Assembly (NCBI RefSeq): GCF_014324365.1
Contig: NZ_QEIG01000008.1
Span: 744,001-808,000 of the forward strand
DNA length: 64,000 nt
Direction of reading: 5' to 3'
From: Algoriphagus sp. AK58
GTDB lineage: Bacteria > Bacteroidota > Bacteroidia > Cytophagales > Cyclobacteriaceae
Shown: in pieces, positions 8,109 to 16,135 of the stretch
Layout: the number at the start of each line of letters is the position of its first letter
Numbering within the stretch: position 1 is the first letter of the stretch
Notes under the pieces: model-generated
The model's input: the letters and a program-made list of their open reading frames with translations, nothing else
What the model was told of the DNA's origin: nothing
Database searches by the model: none
Made by a program: the position numbers and the translations under genes

Positions 8109-10049
8109 TCAACCCAGAGGCCACTCCAGTTTTACCTTAGTTCCTTGTCCGAGTCCTGACTTGATTTCCACAGTTCCTCCTAATTCCTCGGCGCGCTTCT
8201 GCATGTTGTAAAGCCCATTTCCCAAAATAATTGTTCCTTGGTCAAAACCGCGTCCATTGTCATGGATGATTACCACATGGTCTTTCTTGGTGGAATGAAA
8301 CTTAATCTCTACCCTGGATGCATCAGAGTATTTGACTGCATTCTGGACAGCTTCCTGAACTATTCGGAGGACCTGAATACTGTCTGAAGAATTCAAAAGT
8401 GACTGGGGATCGAGATTTTCCGAGATCACACAGTCAAAATGCATGGAAGATTTAGACTCACGGGCTTTTTGTAAATAATCCTGAATCCTCAAAATCAGGG
8501 AATCCCAAGTGACTTGACCGCTGTTCATCGCCCAAATGGTATCTCGAAGTTCGGTGATAGTCTGCTTGGTAAAATTAGCGATGCTGTCATAGCGGGCAGT
8601 CAGTTGTTCTTTGATGGGCTCGAAGTACTTCAGGTTTTCGATTGCCGAAATGATAAAAGTGAGCTGCGCACCTATATTGTCATGCAAGTCTCTGGAGATG
8701 AGCATGCGCTGTTCTTGAAGTTTGTTTTGGGTTTCCAGTTGTGCCAAAGCCGCTTTAAGTTCGCTCTCCTGCTGGAGTTGTCGGTTTTTAAGTTTTTGTT
8801 GGCTGTAGAGCAGGTATCCCACCACACCCAGAATAAAAGCCAATCCCAGGGACCCAAAAATCAACAGGTTTTGGTTTCGGATTTGGAGCTGCTGCTCAGC
8901 AATTTGCAGGTCTTTCAGCTCAGTTTGATATTTAGTTTCGAGCTCGGCGACAACCTCTCTGGACTCTTTTTCCACCTTACTTCGGAGGGTTTGTTGGTAC
9001 AGGTTGGAATAATACCTCGAACTGTCAGGTTGACCCATGGAAGCATAGGCAGAGATCAATTCGAAATAAGGAAAAAGGACATCTTCTTCAGAGCCTTGTT
9101 CCTGGAAATTTTTAGCGGCAGAAAGCAAAAGCGGTTTGGCTTCACGGAACTTTCCCTGCGCATTGAGTGATGTACCCAAAGCCGTTTCTAAGGCAGCCAC
9201 CTCGTACTGTGTATTAACTTTTTTTGCTACTTCTAGTCCCCTTCTAGCGATTCCTTCAAGCTGCTTCATTTCCCCCTTTTCCATCAGGAAAAAAGAATAA
9301 ATCCGATAGGAAATAGCCTGATTCATCGGATCCTCGAGTTCTACGGATTTAGCAATAGCCTTTTGGAAATAAGACTCTGCCTGATCAAACTCTCCCAGGT
9401 ATTTGTAGACTGTTCCCAGATTATTGTAACTACCAATCACCGAGCGAAAATCTCCTAAACGTTCCCTTATGGAAATGGCCTCTTCGTATGCTTTTTTGGC
9501 TTTTTGGTAGTCCGGTAGATTTTGATAAATCACCCCAAGGTTATTGAGCACCGCAGCAGCATTTAGCTCGGCATTTTCTTTTTGGAAGATGGGGAGTGCC
9601 TTCAGGAAATAGCTGATGGCCGAGTCTGTCTCATATTTTCTCTGGTGGATAAATCCCAGTGCATTGTATGATTTGGCCATACCCAGAGAATCCTGAATCT
9701 GAATTCGAAGTTGAAGTGATTTCAGATATAATTTTTTAGACTCATCCAAATCCCCCTTTTGCAAAATTCCGCTGCCCAAATCTGAATAGGCTTGAGCCAA
9801 AATCTTAAGATCCTTGGCTTCCTCCGCTTTTTCCACGGCCATCTTTCCAAAAAATATAGCTGAATCTAGATTGATGGCAGCATATTGCCAGCCCAGTTCT
9901 CCATACATATTGGCAAGCTGATCAGGTGGAAGTTTTTCCTGAACCCGCAACTTCAAACTATCAATAATTTGTCTTGGTGTCTGGCAAAATACAGTTGAGC
10001 CATTGCAGAACAGAACTAATAAAGCCAAAACAAATGTCAAATTCTTCAC
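8109..10049 (-). CDS. TPR-repeat sensor histidine kinase (LytS/NarL type, HisKA_3)
   Basis: 646 residues starting at GTG (10049). A signal peptide is followed by about seven tetratricopeptide repeats (roughly 40-330) in the periplasm, a coiled linker, one transmembrane helix (about 393-412) and a cytoplasmic coiled coil. The kinase part has an HPK7-type H-box RDLHDNIGAQ (His near 456), an N-box VQNAVKYSDAS, and DNGRGFD and GNGLYNM ATP-binding motifs. Such kinases sense envelope or nutritional signals through TPR-bound partners and phosphorylate a LuxR-type response regulator. No response regulator gene is adjacent, so this is an orphan kinase here. Confidence 0.9.
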   Translation of the reverse strand: MKNLTFVLALLVLFCNGSTVFCQTPRQIIDSLKLRVQEKLPPDQLANMYGELGWQYAAINLDSAIFFGKMAVEKAEEAKDLKILAQAYSDLGSGILQKGDLDESKKLYLKSLQLRIQIQDSLGMAKSYNALGFIHQRKYETDSAISYFLKALPIFQKENAELNAAAVLNNLGVIYQNLPDYQKAKKAYEEAISIRERLGDFRSVIGSYNNLGTVYKYLGEFDQAESYFQKAIAKSVELEDPMNQAISYRIYSFFLMEKGEMKQLEGIARRGLEVAKKVNTQYEVAALETALGTSLNAQGKFREAKPLLLSAAKNFQEQGSEEDVLFPYFELISAYASMGQPDSSRYYSNLYQQTLRSKVEKESREVVAELETKYQTELKDLQIAEQQLQIRNQNLLIFGSLGLAFILGVVGYLLYSQQKLKNRQLQQESELKAALAQLETQNKLQEQRMLISRDLHDNIGAQLTFIISAIENLKYFEPIKEQLTARYDSIANFTKQTITELRDTIWAMNSGQVTWDSLILRIQDYLQKARESKSSMHFDCVISENLDPQSLLNSSDSIQVLRIVQEAVQNAVKYSDASRVEIKFHSTKKDHVVIIHDNGRGFDQGTIILGNGLYNMQKRAEELGGTVEIKSGLGQGTKVKLEWPLG

Positions 10050-10268
10050 GGGCAGGAAATATTTAAGGAGCTAACAAAAACAAATATTATGAAAACCATA
10101 GAGAAAATCTAAACCAAAATATTCAGAAAAATCCTGATCCAATCAAATAATAATTGGTTTGTTCTGCATCTTGATCCCATCATCTATGGAATCGTTCGGT
10201 TTGCTCAAACCAAACTTATTCGGAATCTTACAGTTTGAATTATCAGAAATAAACCCAACTAGTAACTC

Positions 10269-11411
10269 ATGTTTGATTTTGCACTGAATGAAAATCAGCG
10301 GATGATCGCCCAGATGATCCGTGATTTCGGAGCCAAAGAGATTACCCCTTTCCGGAAGGAATGGGATGACCAATCCCACTTCCCCATTGAAGTTTTCAAA
10401 AAACTCGGCGACCTAGGCCTGATGGGCGTACTCGTCCCCACCGAATATGGAGGTTCCGGCTTTGGCTATTTTGAGTATGTGACGGCTATCGCTGAGCTCG
10501 CCAAGCTTGATCCCTCTGTAGGCCTCTCCATGGCCGCGCATAATTCACTTTGCACCGGGCACATCCTAATGTTTGGCAATGAAGAGCAAAAGCGAAAATA
10601 CCTGCCTAAACTTGCTACCTGCGAATGGCTGGGTGCATGGGGCTTGACCGAGCCTAATACAGGTTCGGATGCCGGAAATATGCGAACCGTCGCCAAAAAG
10701 GACGGGGAGTACTATGTCATCAACGGTGCCAAAAACTTTATCACGCATGGCTATTCAGGAGATGTGGCGGTAGTGATCGCTCGAACCGGAGAAGTGGGAG
10801 ACAGCCATGGCATGACTGCATTTATTGTAGAGAGAGGAACTCCAGGCTTCAAAGGTGGACGGAAAGAAGACAAACTCGGCATGCGCGCTTCGGAGACAGC
10901 TGAAATGATCTTCGAAGATTGCCGAATCCACGAAAGTCAGGTGCTTGGCGAGGTCGGAGAGGGATTTATCCAATCCATGAAAATCCTCGATGGTGGTCGA
11001 ATCTCCATCGCCGCGCTATCTCTAGGCATTGCAGAAGGAGCGCTTGAAGCAGCCATTCAATATTCCAAAGAGCGTCATCAGTTCAACAAACCGATCTCCA
11101 GCTTTCAGGGAATTTCCTTCAAGTTAGCAGATATGGCCACTCAGGTCGAGGCAGCAAGCCTATTGACTTTCAAGGCAGCTGACTTGAAAAACAAGGGCCA
11201 AAAAGTAACCCTAACGGGAGCGAAAGCCAAACTTTACGCTTCGGAAGTAGCTGTTTCTGTTGCCAATGAGGCAGTGCAGATTTTTGGAGGCTATGGCTTT
11301 ACCAAGGATTATCCGGTGGAAAAATACTACCGTGATGCCAAGCTATGTACCATCGGAGAAGGGACTTCAGAGATTCAGAAGCTGGTAATTTCCAGAGAAT
11401 TGCTTCGCTGA
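10269..11411 (+). CDS. Acyl-CoA dehydrogenase (short/medium-chain type)
   Basis: 380 residues, full length for the family. The N-terminal helical domain, the flavin-facing [15 protein letters not shown] motif, the middle beta domain and the C-terminal helical bundle are all recognisable. The catalytic base is Glu364 in IGEGTSEIQ, the position used in short-chain and butyryl-CoA dehydrogenases, and the final QKLVISREL box is typical. It oxidises acyl-CoA to trans-2-enoyl-CoA with FAD, handing electrons to ETF, in fatty-acid or branched-chain amino-acid breakdown. No ETF or thiolase gene is adjacent. Monocistronic, ending at a strong hairpin. Confidence 0.93.
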   Translation: MFDFALNENQRMIAQMIRDFGAKEITPFRKEWDDQSHFPIEVFKKLGDLGLMGVLVPTEYGGSGFGYFEYVTAIAELAKLDPSVGLSMAAHNSLCTGHILMFGNEEQKRKYLPKLATCEWLGAWGLTEPNTGSDAGNMRTVAKKDGEYYVINGAKNFITHGYSGDVAVVIARTGEVGDSHGMTAFIVERGTPGFKGGRKEDKLGMRASETAEMIFEDCRIHESQVLGEVGEGFIQSMKILDGGRISIAALSLGIAEGALEAAIQYSKERHQFNKPISSFQGISFKLADMATQVEAASLLTFKAADLKNKGQKVTLTGAKAKLYASEVAVSVANEAVQIFGGYGFTKDYPVEKYYRDAKLCTIGEGTSEIQKLVISRELLR

Positions 11412-11432
11412 TTTGCTTTCCTGCCAAATGAC

Positions 11433-11470
11433 AAAAGCCCTGCAAGAACCTTTTTCTTGCAGGGCTTTTT
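11433..11470. terminator. Bidirectional terminator between acyl-CoA dehydrogenase and the NADP-oxidoreductase-like gene
   Basis: Perfect 16-bp stem: AAAAGCCCTGCAAGAA (11433-11448) pairs with its complement at 11454-11469 across a 5-nt loop; A/T runs on both ends make it work for both convergent genes. Confidence 0.9.
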
Positions 11471-11484
11471 GTTGGTTTTATTAT

Positions 11485-12060
11485 TTAAAGCTGAGCTTGG
11501 AGTTCGATTACTCTGGCTTCGGATGCATCGCCTGCATCTTTGGTTTTGAAGCCGAATAATTTCAAAATTTCCTTAGCCTCCGCTTTCGCGCTGGCTTCAT
11601 TGCCACAAATGAACATTTCCTGCTTTGAATTACGCTTGGTATTAATCATTGCGTCACTTTTGATCGTGCTAAAAGCCTTAACAAAATGAGCTTCGGGGGC
11701 AGCTTCCTGTAATAATTCCATCAGTGAAGTCTCTGGGTTGGTGAAAAAAGCAGGAAAACCAACGTTTGGCTGTTCATCAGAAAGCGGGTTCGTGGCATCT
11801 AGGATCGTTTTGCCACTAAAGCTTCGTTTTACCTGCTCTGTGACTGAAAGTGCAGCAGATCCTTTCACCGCTAATACAATCAAATCTCCAAAATCAGCTG
11901 CTTTTTCGAAACTCCCTACTCGTCCATTTACTCCTGATTGCCAATTAGCAAGCTTGGCTGGATGTCCTGTTCCCAGCATGACCGAAAACCCGAGTTTTTC
12001 GAAACCTTCAGCCAATGTCCTACCTACTGCACCTGAGCCTAATACGCCAATTTTTATCAT
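11485..12060 (-). CDS. F420-dependent NADP reductase-like NAD(P)-binding protein
   Basis: 191 residues, single Rossmann domain with GVLGSGAVGRTLAEGF at 5-20 and the NADP-binding loop GTGHPAKL. It matches the F420_oxidored/NADP oxidoreductase coenzyme F420-dependent family (Fno-like), which includes many non-F420 enzymes in Bacteroidota. Motifs DATNPLS and FVKAFSTIKSDAM are typical of that group. The organism is unlikely to make F420, so a different dinucleotide or ketone/imine substrate is probable (inference). Monocistronic, facing the acyl-CoA dehydrogenase across a shared terminator. Confidence 0.8.
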   Translation of the reverse strand: MIKIGVLGSGAVGRTLAEGFEKLGFSVMLGTGHPAKLANWQSGVNGRVGSFEKAADFGDLIVLAVKGSAALSVTEQVKRSFSGKTILDATNPLSDEQPNVGFPAFFTNPETSLMELLQEAAPEAHFVKAFSTIKSDAMINTKRNSKQEMFICGNEASAKAEAKEILKLFGFKTKDAGDASEARVIELQAQL

Positions 12061-12404
12061 GATTTGGGAGATTTAATGTTTAGAATTCCGATTTCGAAAA
12101 ACTTTAGATACTAGTAGGACATACTTAATTGAAAATCAGTTCAATTCTCGGGATTTAAAAAATTAATATTTTTAAAAATTTCGGTTTTTGTTAATCCACT
12201 TGTGAAAAATTGAGATAATTACTTAGAAGATTTTAAGAAAGCTTTGATTAAAAACCGGAAAATTCCAGTCAAATGAACTAGTAAATGCCAATTTTTGGGA
12301 TTCTTCTGTCTTCCGTCTTCGGTCTCCCAGCCCCAAATCAGGGGAATATTCGACTACTGGCAGAATAGCGTATAATCAGAATAATTTTTGAAGTCGATAA
12401 ATAT
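12061..12404. other. 344-bp intergenic region holding copy A of a dispersed repeat
   Basis: AT-rich, no ORF. Bases 12281-12378 are copy A of the roughly 99-bp repeat described separately; the rest shows no recognisable element except the upstream region of the F420-like gene near 12061-12150. The adjacent ATPase gene stops at 12405. Confidence 0.6.
12281..12378 (+). repeat. Dispersed ~99-bp repeat, copy A
   Basis: Aligns by eye with the reverse complement of 49599-49697 at roughly 86 of 99 positions with one gap. Shared landmarks in order: TTTTTGGGA, three to four TTCnGTC heptads (12304-12324), CCAGCCC, GGAATATTCG and ACTGGCAGAATAGCG. It starts 27 bp after the stop of the DUF4143 ATPase, and reads in reverse relative to that gene, exactly as copy B does relative to the second DUF4143 ATPase. 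No ORF or terminal inverted repeats. Confidence 0.8.
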
Positions 12405-13718
12405 TCAAGTCTTTGATCCCAGTATCCACTTCCAAACTGGCATCACCTCGACTTTGACTCCATCAAACTCCAAGGAGTCGGATTCCTCGAGTGTCAGGAT
12501 CAGTCCTTTTTTGACTTTTGCATAAGCGCAGGTTTTTAGAACACCTTTGATCTCTCGATCTCGGGTATGCAGCTGTTCCAAGGACCAAGCAACCTGTATG
12601 GGAAGCGGTTCTTCATTTTCTTTTAGGACCACAAAGTCACATTCGTGCGATTGATCCGAATAGTAAAATATCCGCTGCTGATAGATCGAACCGTAGAGTC
12701 TGTATAGCTGTTGGAAAACCAAATTCTCGAGCATTACCCCGTTTCTTTCCGGCTGTATCCCTATCAAGGCATTCAAGAGTCCATTGTCCAGCCAATAGGT
12801 TTTCTTGTCAGACTTCTCTGACTTTCCCGCAGAGTGATCAAATCGGCCGATTCGCTTGAAGAGATAGGCGTCCTCGGCGTGATTGAGTACATCATACAGC
12901 GTGTTTAAGCCCACGGAATAGCCCATAGACTTGAGTTGGCTGAAGTACCTTCTGACCGATACGGGCTGTCCCACGCTGCCTGCGACCAAACGGAAGAGTG
13001 ATCTCAAATACTGGAAATTCGAAAGCTGATGATATTCGATGATGTCCCTCAGCAGCATGGTATTGTAGTATTCTTGGAGATAAGCGATCTGCAGGCTTGG
13101 CTCGGTCAAGCGAGTGAGTTCCGGATAGCCCCCCTGGAAAAGGTACTTTTTGAAATAGGCTTCGGTAGTGCTTTTCCCTGGGCCATACACCACAGGCTGA
13201 TGATCATAAAACCGGCAAAACTCCTGAAACGAAAGTGGCAATAGTTCCAATGCGATACTTCTTCCCCGAAGTACGGTATTGACTTCGGTATGCAGAAGCC
13301 GGCTATTGCTCCCTGTAAAGCAGATTTTCTTGGTGTACATCTCGCTGATACGGTTGAGAAACTTTTCCCATCCCATAGCAGCTTGAACCTCATCAAAGAA
13401 AAAGTAACAATCTGCCAAATGAACTTCTGGATGCAATTCCTTCCAAGACTGAAGGATCAAATCGAGCTGTTCCGGTAAAAAGTGAACCCTTTCGTCCTCA
13501 AAGTTGAAATAGACGAGTCGGGAAGGGCTTATTTCTTTGGATTTTGAAAGTTCCTGCATGTACAGGTTCATAGCGGATGTTTTTCCTACCCTGCGAGGCC
13601 CCAGGACCGCTTGCATTTTGGGCAAGTCCACATACAACTTGGTATCTCTTAGCACTAATTCCTCTCGGAGTTGCCGGGTTGAATTTTCAGTAAGGATATC
13701 TTTCAGGATCTCTTTCAT
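12405..13718 (-). CDS. AAA ATPase with DUF4143 C-terminal domain
   Basis: 437 residues. Walker A GPRRVGKTS (40-48), Walker B FFFDE (106-110), sensor motif CFTGSNSR (133-140), then a winged-helix-like middle and the DUF4143 C-terminus whose CDFVVLKE and IQVAW motifs recall a PD-(D/E)XK nuclease fold. These ATPases are widespread in bacteria and archaea, often in many divergent copies per genome, and their role is unknown. The ATG is four bases after a TACCTTTG box, and two palindromic units with 32-bp period lie directly upstream. A dispersed repeat follows the stop. A second, divergent member is at 48091. Confidence 0.88.
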   Translation of the reverse strand: MKEILKDILTENSTRQLREELVLRDTKLYVDLPKMQAVLGPRRVGKTSAMNLYMQELSKSKEISPSRLVYFNFEDERVHFLPEQLDLILQSWKELHPEVHLADCYFFFDEVQAAMGWEKFLNRISEMYTKKICFTGSNSRLLHTEVNTVLRGRSIALELLPLSFQEFCRFYDHQPVVYGPGKSTTEAYFKKYLFQGGYPELTRLTEPSLQIAYLQEYYNTMLLRDIIEYHQLSNFQYLRSLFRLVAGSVGQPVSVRRYFSQLKSMGYSVGLNTLYDVLNHAEDAYLFKRIGRFDHSAGKSEKSDKKTYWLDNGLLNALIGIQPERNGVMLENLVFQQLYRLYGSIYQQRIFYYSDQSHECDFVVLKENEEPLPIQVAWSLEQLHTRDREIKGVLKTCAYAKVKKGLILTLEESDSLEFDGVKVEVMPVWKWILGSKT

Positions 13719-13722
13719 ACTC

Positions 13723-13730
13723 CAAAGGTA
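13723..13730 (-). promoter_or_regulatory. -7 box TACCTTTG of the first DUF4143 ATPase
   Basis: Exact consensus; reads TACCTTTG-GAGT-ATG on the minus strand. A TTG inside the proximal palindromic unit lies 22 bases upstream of the box and could serve as the -33 element, so a protein bound there would overlap the promoter. Confidence 0.65.
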
Positions 13731-13734
13731 GAAA

Positions 13735-13787
13735 AAGTATTTTCAGAAATGACAAATATTATAAAATTGTCTTTTTCAAAAAGACAA
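13735..13787 (-). promoter_or_regulatory. Two palindromic operator-like units, 32-bp period, upstream of the first DUF4143 ATPase
   Basis: The distal unit (13767-13787) is a perfect inverted repeat with 10-bp arms TTGTCTTTTT and AAAAAGACAA around one base. The proximal unit (13735-13755) is a degenerate copy exactly 32 bp away, matching 14 of 20 arm positions, with GACAA conserved. About three helical turns separate the centres, as expected for two dimers binding one face of DNA. Confidence 0.65.
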
Positions 13788-13810
13788 GTGCTTAAAAGTT
13801 GTCACTAAAA

Positions 13811-13837
13811 AATCCCCGACAGTGGCTCTCGGGGATT
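13811..13837 (-). terminator. Terminator of the flotillin/NfeD operon
   Basis: Perfect 9-bp stem AATCCCCGA (13811-13819) / TCGGGGATT (13829-13837); on the minus strand followed by TTTTTT. Lies 8 bases after the flotillin stop. Confidence 0.85.
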
Positions 13838-13844
13838 GGAATGA

Positions 13845-15359
13845 TTAGCTCGGGTCCGCTGGCGGAGATTTTTTGGGCTCGGCTGGCTTTTCGGGATCCT
13901 CGCCTTTCAGGTAAGTAGGAAGATTCAATCCTGCCATGTTGAAAAGGTCATTCAGAGGAGGGACTGTCTTCATCATGCCGGAGACAAAGTTGGCGGTGGA
14001 ATTATTCCCACCTTCATTTTGCCCGGAATCCCACACCGTGATTTTGTCGATTTTGATGTTCTTCACCGCTTCCACCTGTGTTTTCACCAATTCAGGCAGC
14101 TTTTCGATAAGAAGAAGCTGGAAAGCCTTGGTTGGATCTCCTCCGGCTGCACTGACCACATCCCGGTAACCTTCCGCCTGCTTGGTCAAGATTTCATAAA
14201 GACCTTTGGCTTCAGCTTCCATTTTGGCATAGATGGCGTCTGCTTCCCCTTTGGCCTGGACGCGGATTCGCTCGGCTTCGGCTTGTGCTTCGATGATGGC
14301 ACGCTGCTTGGCGATTTCTGCCGGGATGACGATGTTGGCATTTTGAGTCGAGCGTTCTCGCTCCGCACGGGCGGTTTCGGCTTTTTGCTCGGCAAGGTAT
14401 GCTTCTTCTAGAGCCTTGGCTTGTTGTACCTTTTCAGAGGCAAGCGCAATACGCAGCGCTTCGGCTTCTTTTTCTCTTCGGAGGGCATCGGATTGAGCAA
14501 TGGAGATCTTGGCTTCGTTTTCTCCTTTGATCGCGATGGCATTGGCTTCGGAGGTTTTCACCCGGGTATCCCGCTGGGCTTCAGCTTTTCCGATGCTCTC
14601 TTCCTTTTGTGCTTCGGCGATGCTCACTTCCCGGTCTTTGAGCGTAATGGCGATCTTCACATCCCGATCTCGCTGCGTATCTGCGATCTGCACGTCCTTT
14701 TCCCGATCGGCGAGAGCCTTTCCGGTTTCCCCGATTTTCTCCTGCTCTGCTACGGAGATTTTTGCTTCATTGATGGCTTTTGCGGCAGCTTCTTTACCCA
14801 AAGCTTCGATGTAGCCCGATTCATCCTTGATGTCAGTGACGTTGACGTTGATGAGTTTCAGACCGATTTTCTTGAGCTCGGTGTCCACATTTTTGGAGAT
14901 ATTGTCCAAAAACTTATCCCGATCAGAGTTGATTTCCTCAATGGTCATCGTCGCAATTACGAGGCGAAGCTGTCCAAAAAGGATATCCTTGGCCAACTCC
15001 TGAATCTGCTCATGGGCCAATCCCAATAGACGCTCAGCGGCAGTATTCATGCTGTCTATATCTGTAGAGATGGCAATCGTAAATCGGCAGGGCACATCCA
15101 CACGGATATTTTGTCGGGAGAGCGCATTGGTCAGGTTGGCCTCGATGGAGATCGGCTTCAAATCCAGGTAAGCATAATCTTGGATGACGGGCCAAATAAA
15201 GGCACCGCCGCCATGGATACACTTAGCGGAACTGCCGCCTGTTTTGCCATAGACGACGAGGATTTTGTCCGAAGGACAGCGCTTGTAACGCGATACCAAG
15301 GCGATGATGGTCACAAAAATGACAAAAGCACCGGCCAGGATTAGAATTAAAGGATCCAT
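13845..15359 (-). CDS. Flotillin-family SPFH protein (YqiK/FloT-like)
   Basis: 504 residues. One N-terminal transmembrane segment (about 4-22), an SPFH/band-7 domain (about 30-200), then a long Ala/Glu/Lys-rich coiled coil (about 205-400) and a flexible proline-rich tail. Flotillins organise membrane microdomains as oligomeric scaffolds and affect membrane fluidity. The gene is 14 bp downstream of an NfeD/YqiJ-like partner, the conserved arrangement yqiJ-yqiK or nfeD-flotillin; the two are expected to form one complex and share the terminator at 13811-13837. Confidence 0.9.
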   Translation of the reverse strand: MDPLILILAGAFVIFVTIIALVSRYKRCPSDKILVVYGKTGGSSAKCIHGGGAFIWPVIQDYAYLDLKPISIEANLTNALSRQNIRVDVPCRFTIAISTDIDSMNTAAERLLGLAHEQIQELAKDILFGQLRLVIATMTIEEINSDRDKFLDNISKNVDTELKKIGLKLINVNVTDIKDESGYIEALGKEAAAKAINEAKISVAEQEKIGETGKALADREKDVQIADTQRDRDVKIAITLKDREVSIAEAQKEESIGKAEAQRDTRVKTSEANAIAIKGENEAKISIAQSDALRREKEAEALRIALASEKVQQAKALEEAYLAEQKAETARAERERSTQNANIVIPAEIAKQRAIIEAQAEAERIRVQAKGEADAIYAKMEAEAKGLYEILTKQAEGYRDVVSAAGGDPTKAFQLLLIEKLPELVKTQVEAVKNIKIDKITVWDSGQNEGGNNSTANFVSGMMKTVPPLNDLFNMAGLNLPTYLKGEDPEKPAEPKKSPPADPS

Positions 15360-15373
15360 AAAAGAATTAGGGT

Positions 15374-15940
15374 TTAGATTTTTTCAACAATGAGGAGGTT
15401 ACCGCCTTCCACTCCGACTACCTTGATGGCAGCGCCGGTTTCGATCCGGTCACCGGGGGTAATGGCGTTGAGTTCTTTTTGGGAACCCTTGACGCTGATG
15501 GATATTTTGCCTGTTCCGGATTTGTGAGCGGGAATGGAAAGATAAACCGAGCCGGTTTTGTGAATGGCCTGCTCCAGTTTGAAGGTATTGTCTTCAGCGA
15601 GTTTGGTGATCTGCTTGATGATGATAAAAAAGAGCCAAACAAAGCCCAAGCCCACCAAAGTGGAAAGCAGAATCAACACCGTGTAGTTAGGAATCGCACC
15701 ATAAAAGGTGATTCCCGTCCAGCTGAAGCCGAGGAGGAAATTAATCAGGTTACGAAGCGTGAAAAGTTGAAAGGGGGCTTCCGCGCCTTCCAGATTTCCG
15801 TCAAAGTCCGCATTGACTCCATCTCCGGAGTCCGAACCCATAAAGGTCAGGATGGTCTGCAGCAAAAAAATCATGGATGTAGGCAAGGCGATGTACCAGA
15901 GTGCTCTGAGCGAAGGCTCCATTTCGGCTAAAAATTCCAT
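15374..15940 (-). CDS. NfeD/YqiJ-like OB-fold membrane protein
   Basis: 188 residues: three hydrophobic segments (about 14-35, 62-80, 86-112) followed by a cytoplasmic OB-fold domain (about 125-188) with the pattern GSVYLSIPAHKSGTGKI and GDRIETGAAIKVVGVEG typical of NfeD1b. It precedes the flotillin gene with 14 bp spacing; NfeD-like proteins are the standard partners of flotillins. A loop between the first two helices is acidic. Function is structural support of flotillin assemblies by family inference. First gene of the operon. Confidence 0.85.
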   Translation of the reverse strand: MEFLAEMEPSLRALWYIALPTSMIFLLQTILTFMGSDSGDGVNADFDGNLEGAEAPFQLFTLRNLINFLLGFSWTGITFYGAIPNYTVLILLSTLVGLGFVWLFFIIIKQITKLAEDNTFKLEQAIHKTGSVYLSIPAHKSGTGKISISVKGSQKELNAITPGDRIETGAAIKVVGVEGGNLLIVEKI

Positions 15941-16065
15941 ACTGATTATAAATTAAGATTTAATTATTTCTGTTTAATAATATCCTTAATTCTTAAGAAT
16001 TGCAATGTAAAAATCAGGCTGCCCATAAAAAAGATGCCTTTGATTGAAAAGTCTTTCTAAAACAA

Positions 16066-16097
16066 AAATCCCCCGATGAACCAACACCGAGGGATTT
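16066..16097. terminator. Hairpin terminator downstream of the S9 peptidase
   Basis: Stem AAATCCCCCG (16066-16075) / CGAGGGATTT (16088-16097) with one wobble; T runs follow on both strands, so it serves the minus-strand peptidase gene. Confidence 0.75.
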
Positions 16098-16135
16098 CGC
16101 TTTTTTTAAACTTCTGACTTCATCCTTCTCACTTT

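Noticed and set aside
13845..15029. Long plus-strand frames opposite the flotillin coiled coil
   Set aside because: They arise from the regular Ala/Glu/Lys codon pattern of the coiled coil on the minus strand.
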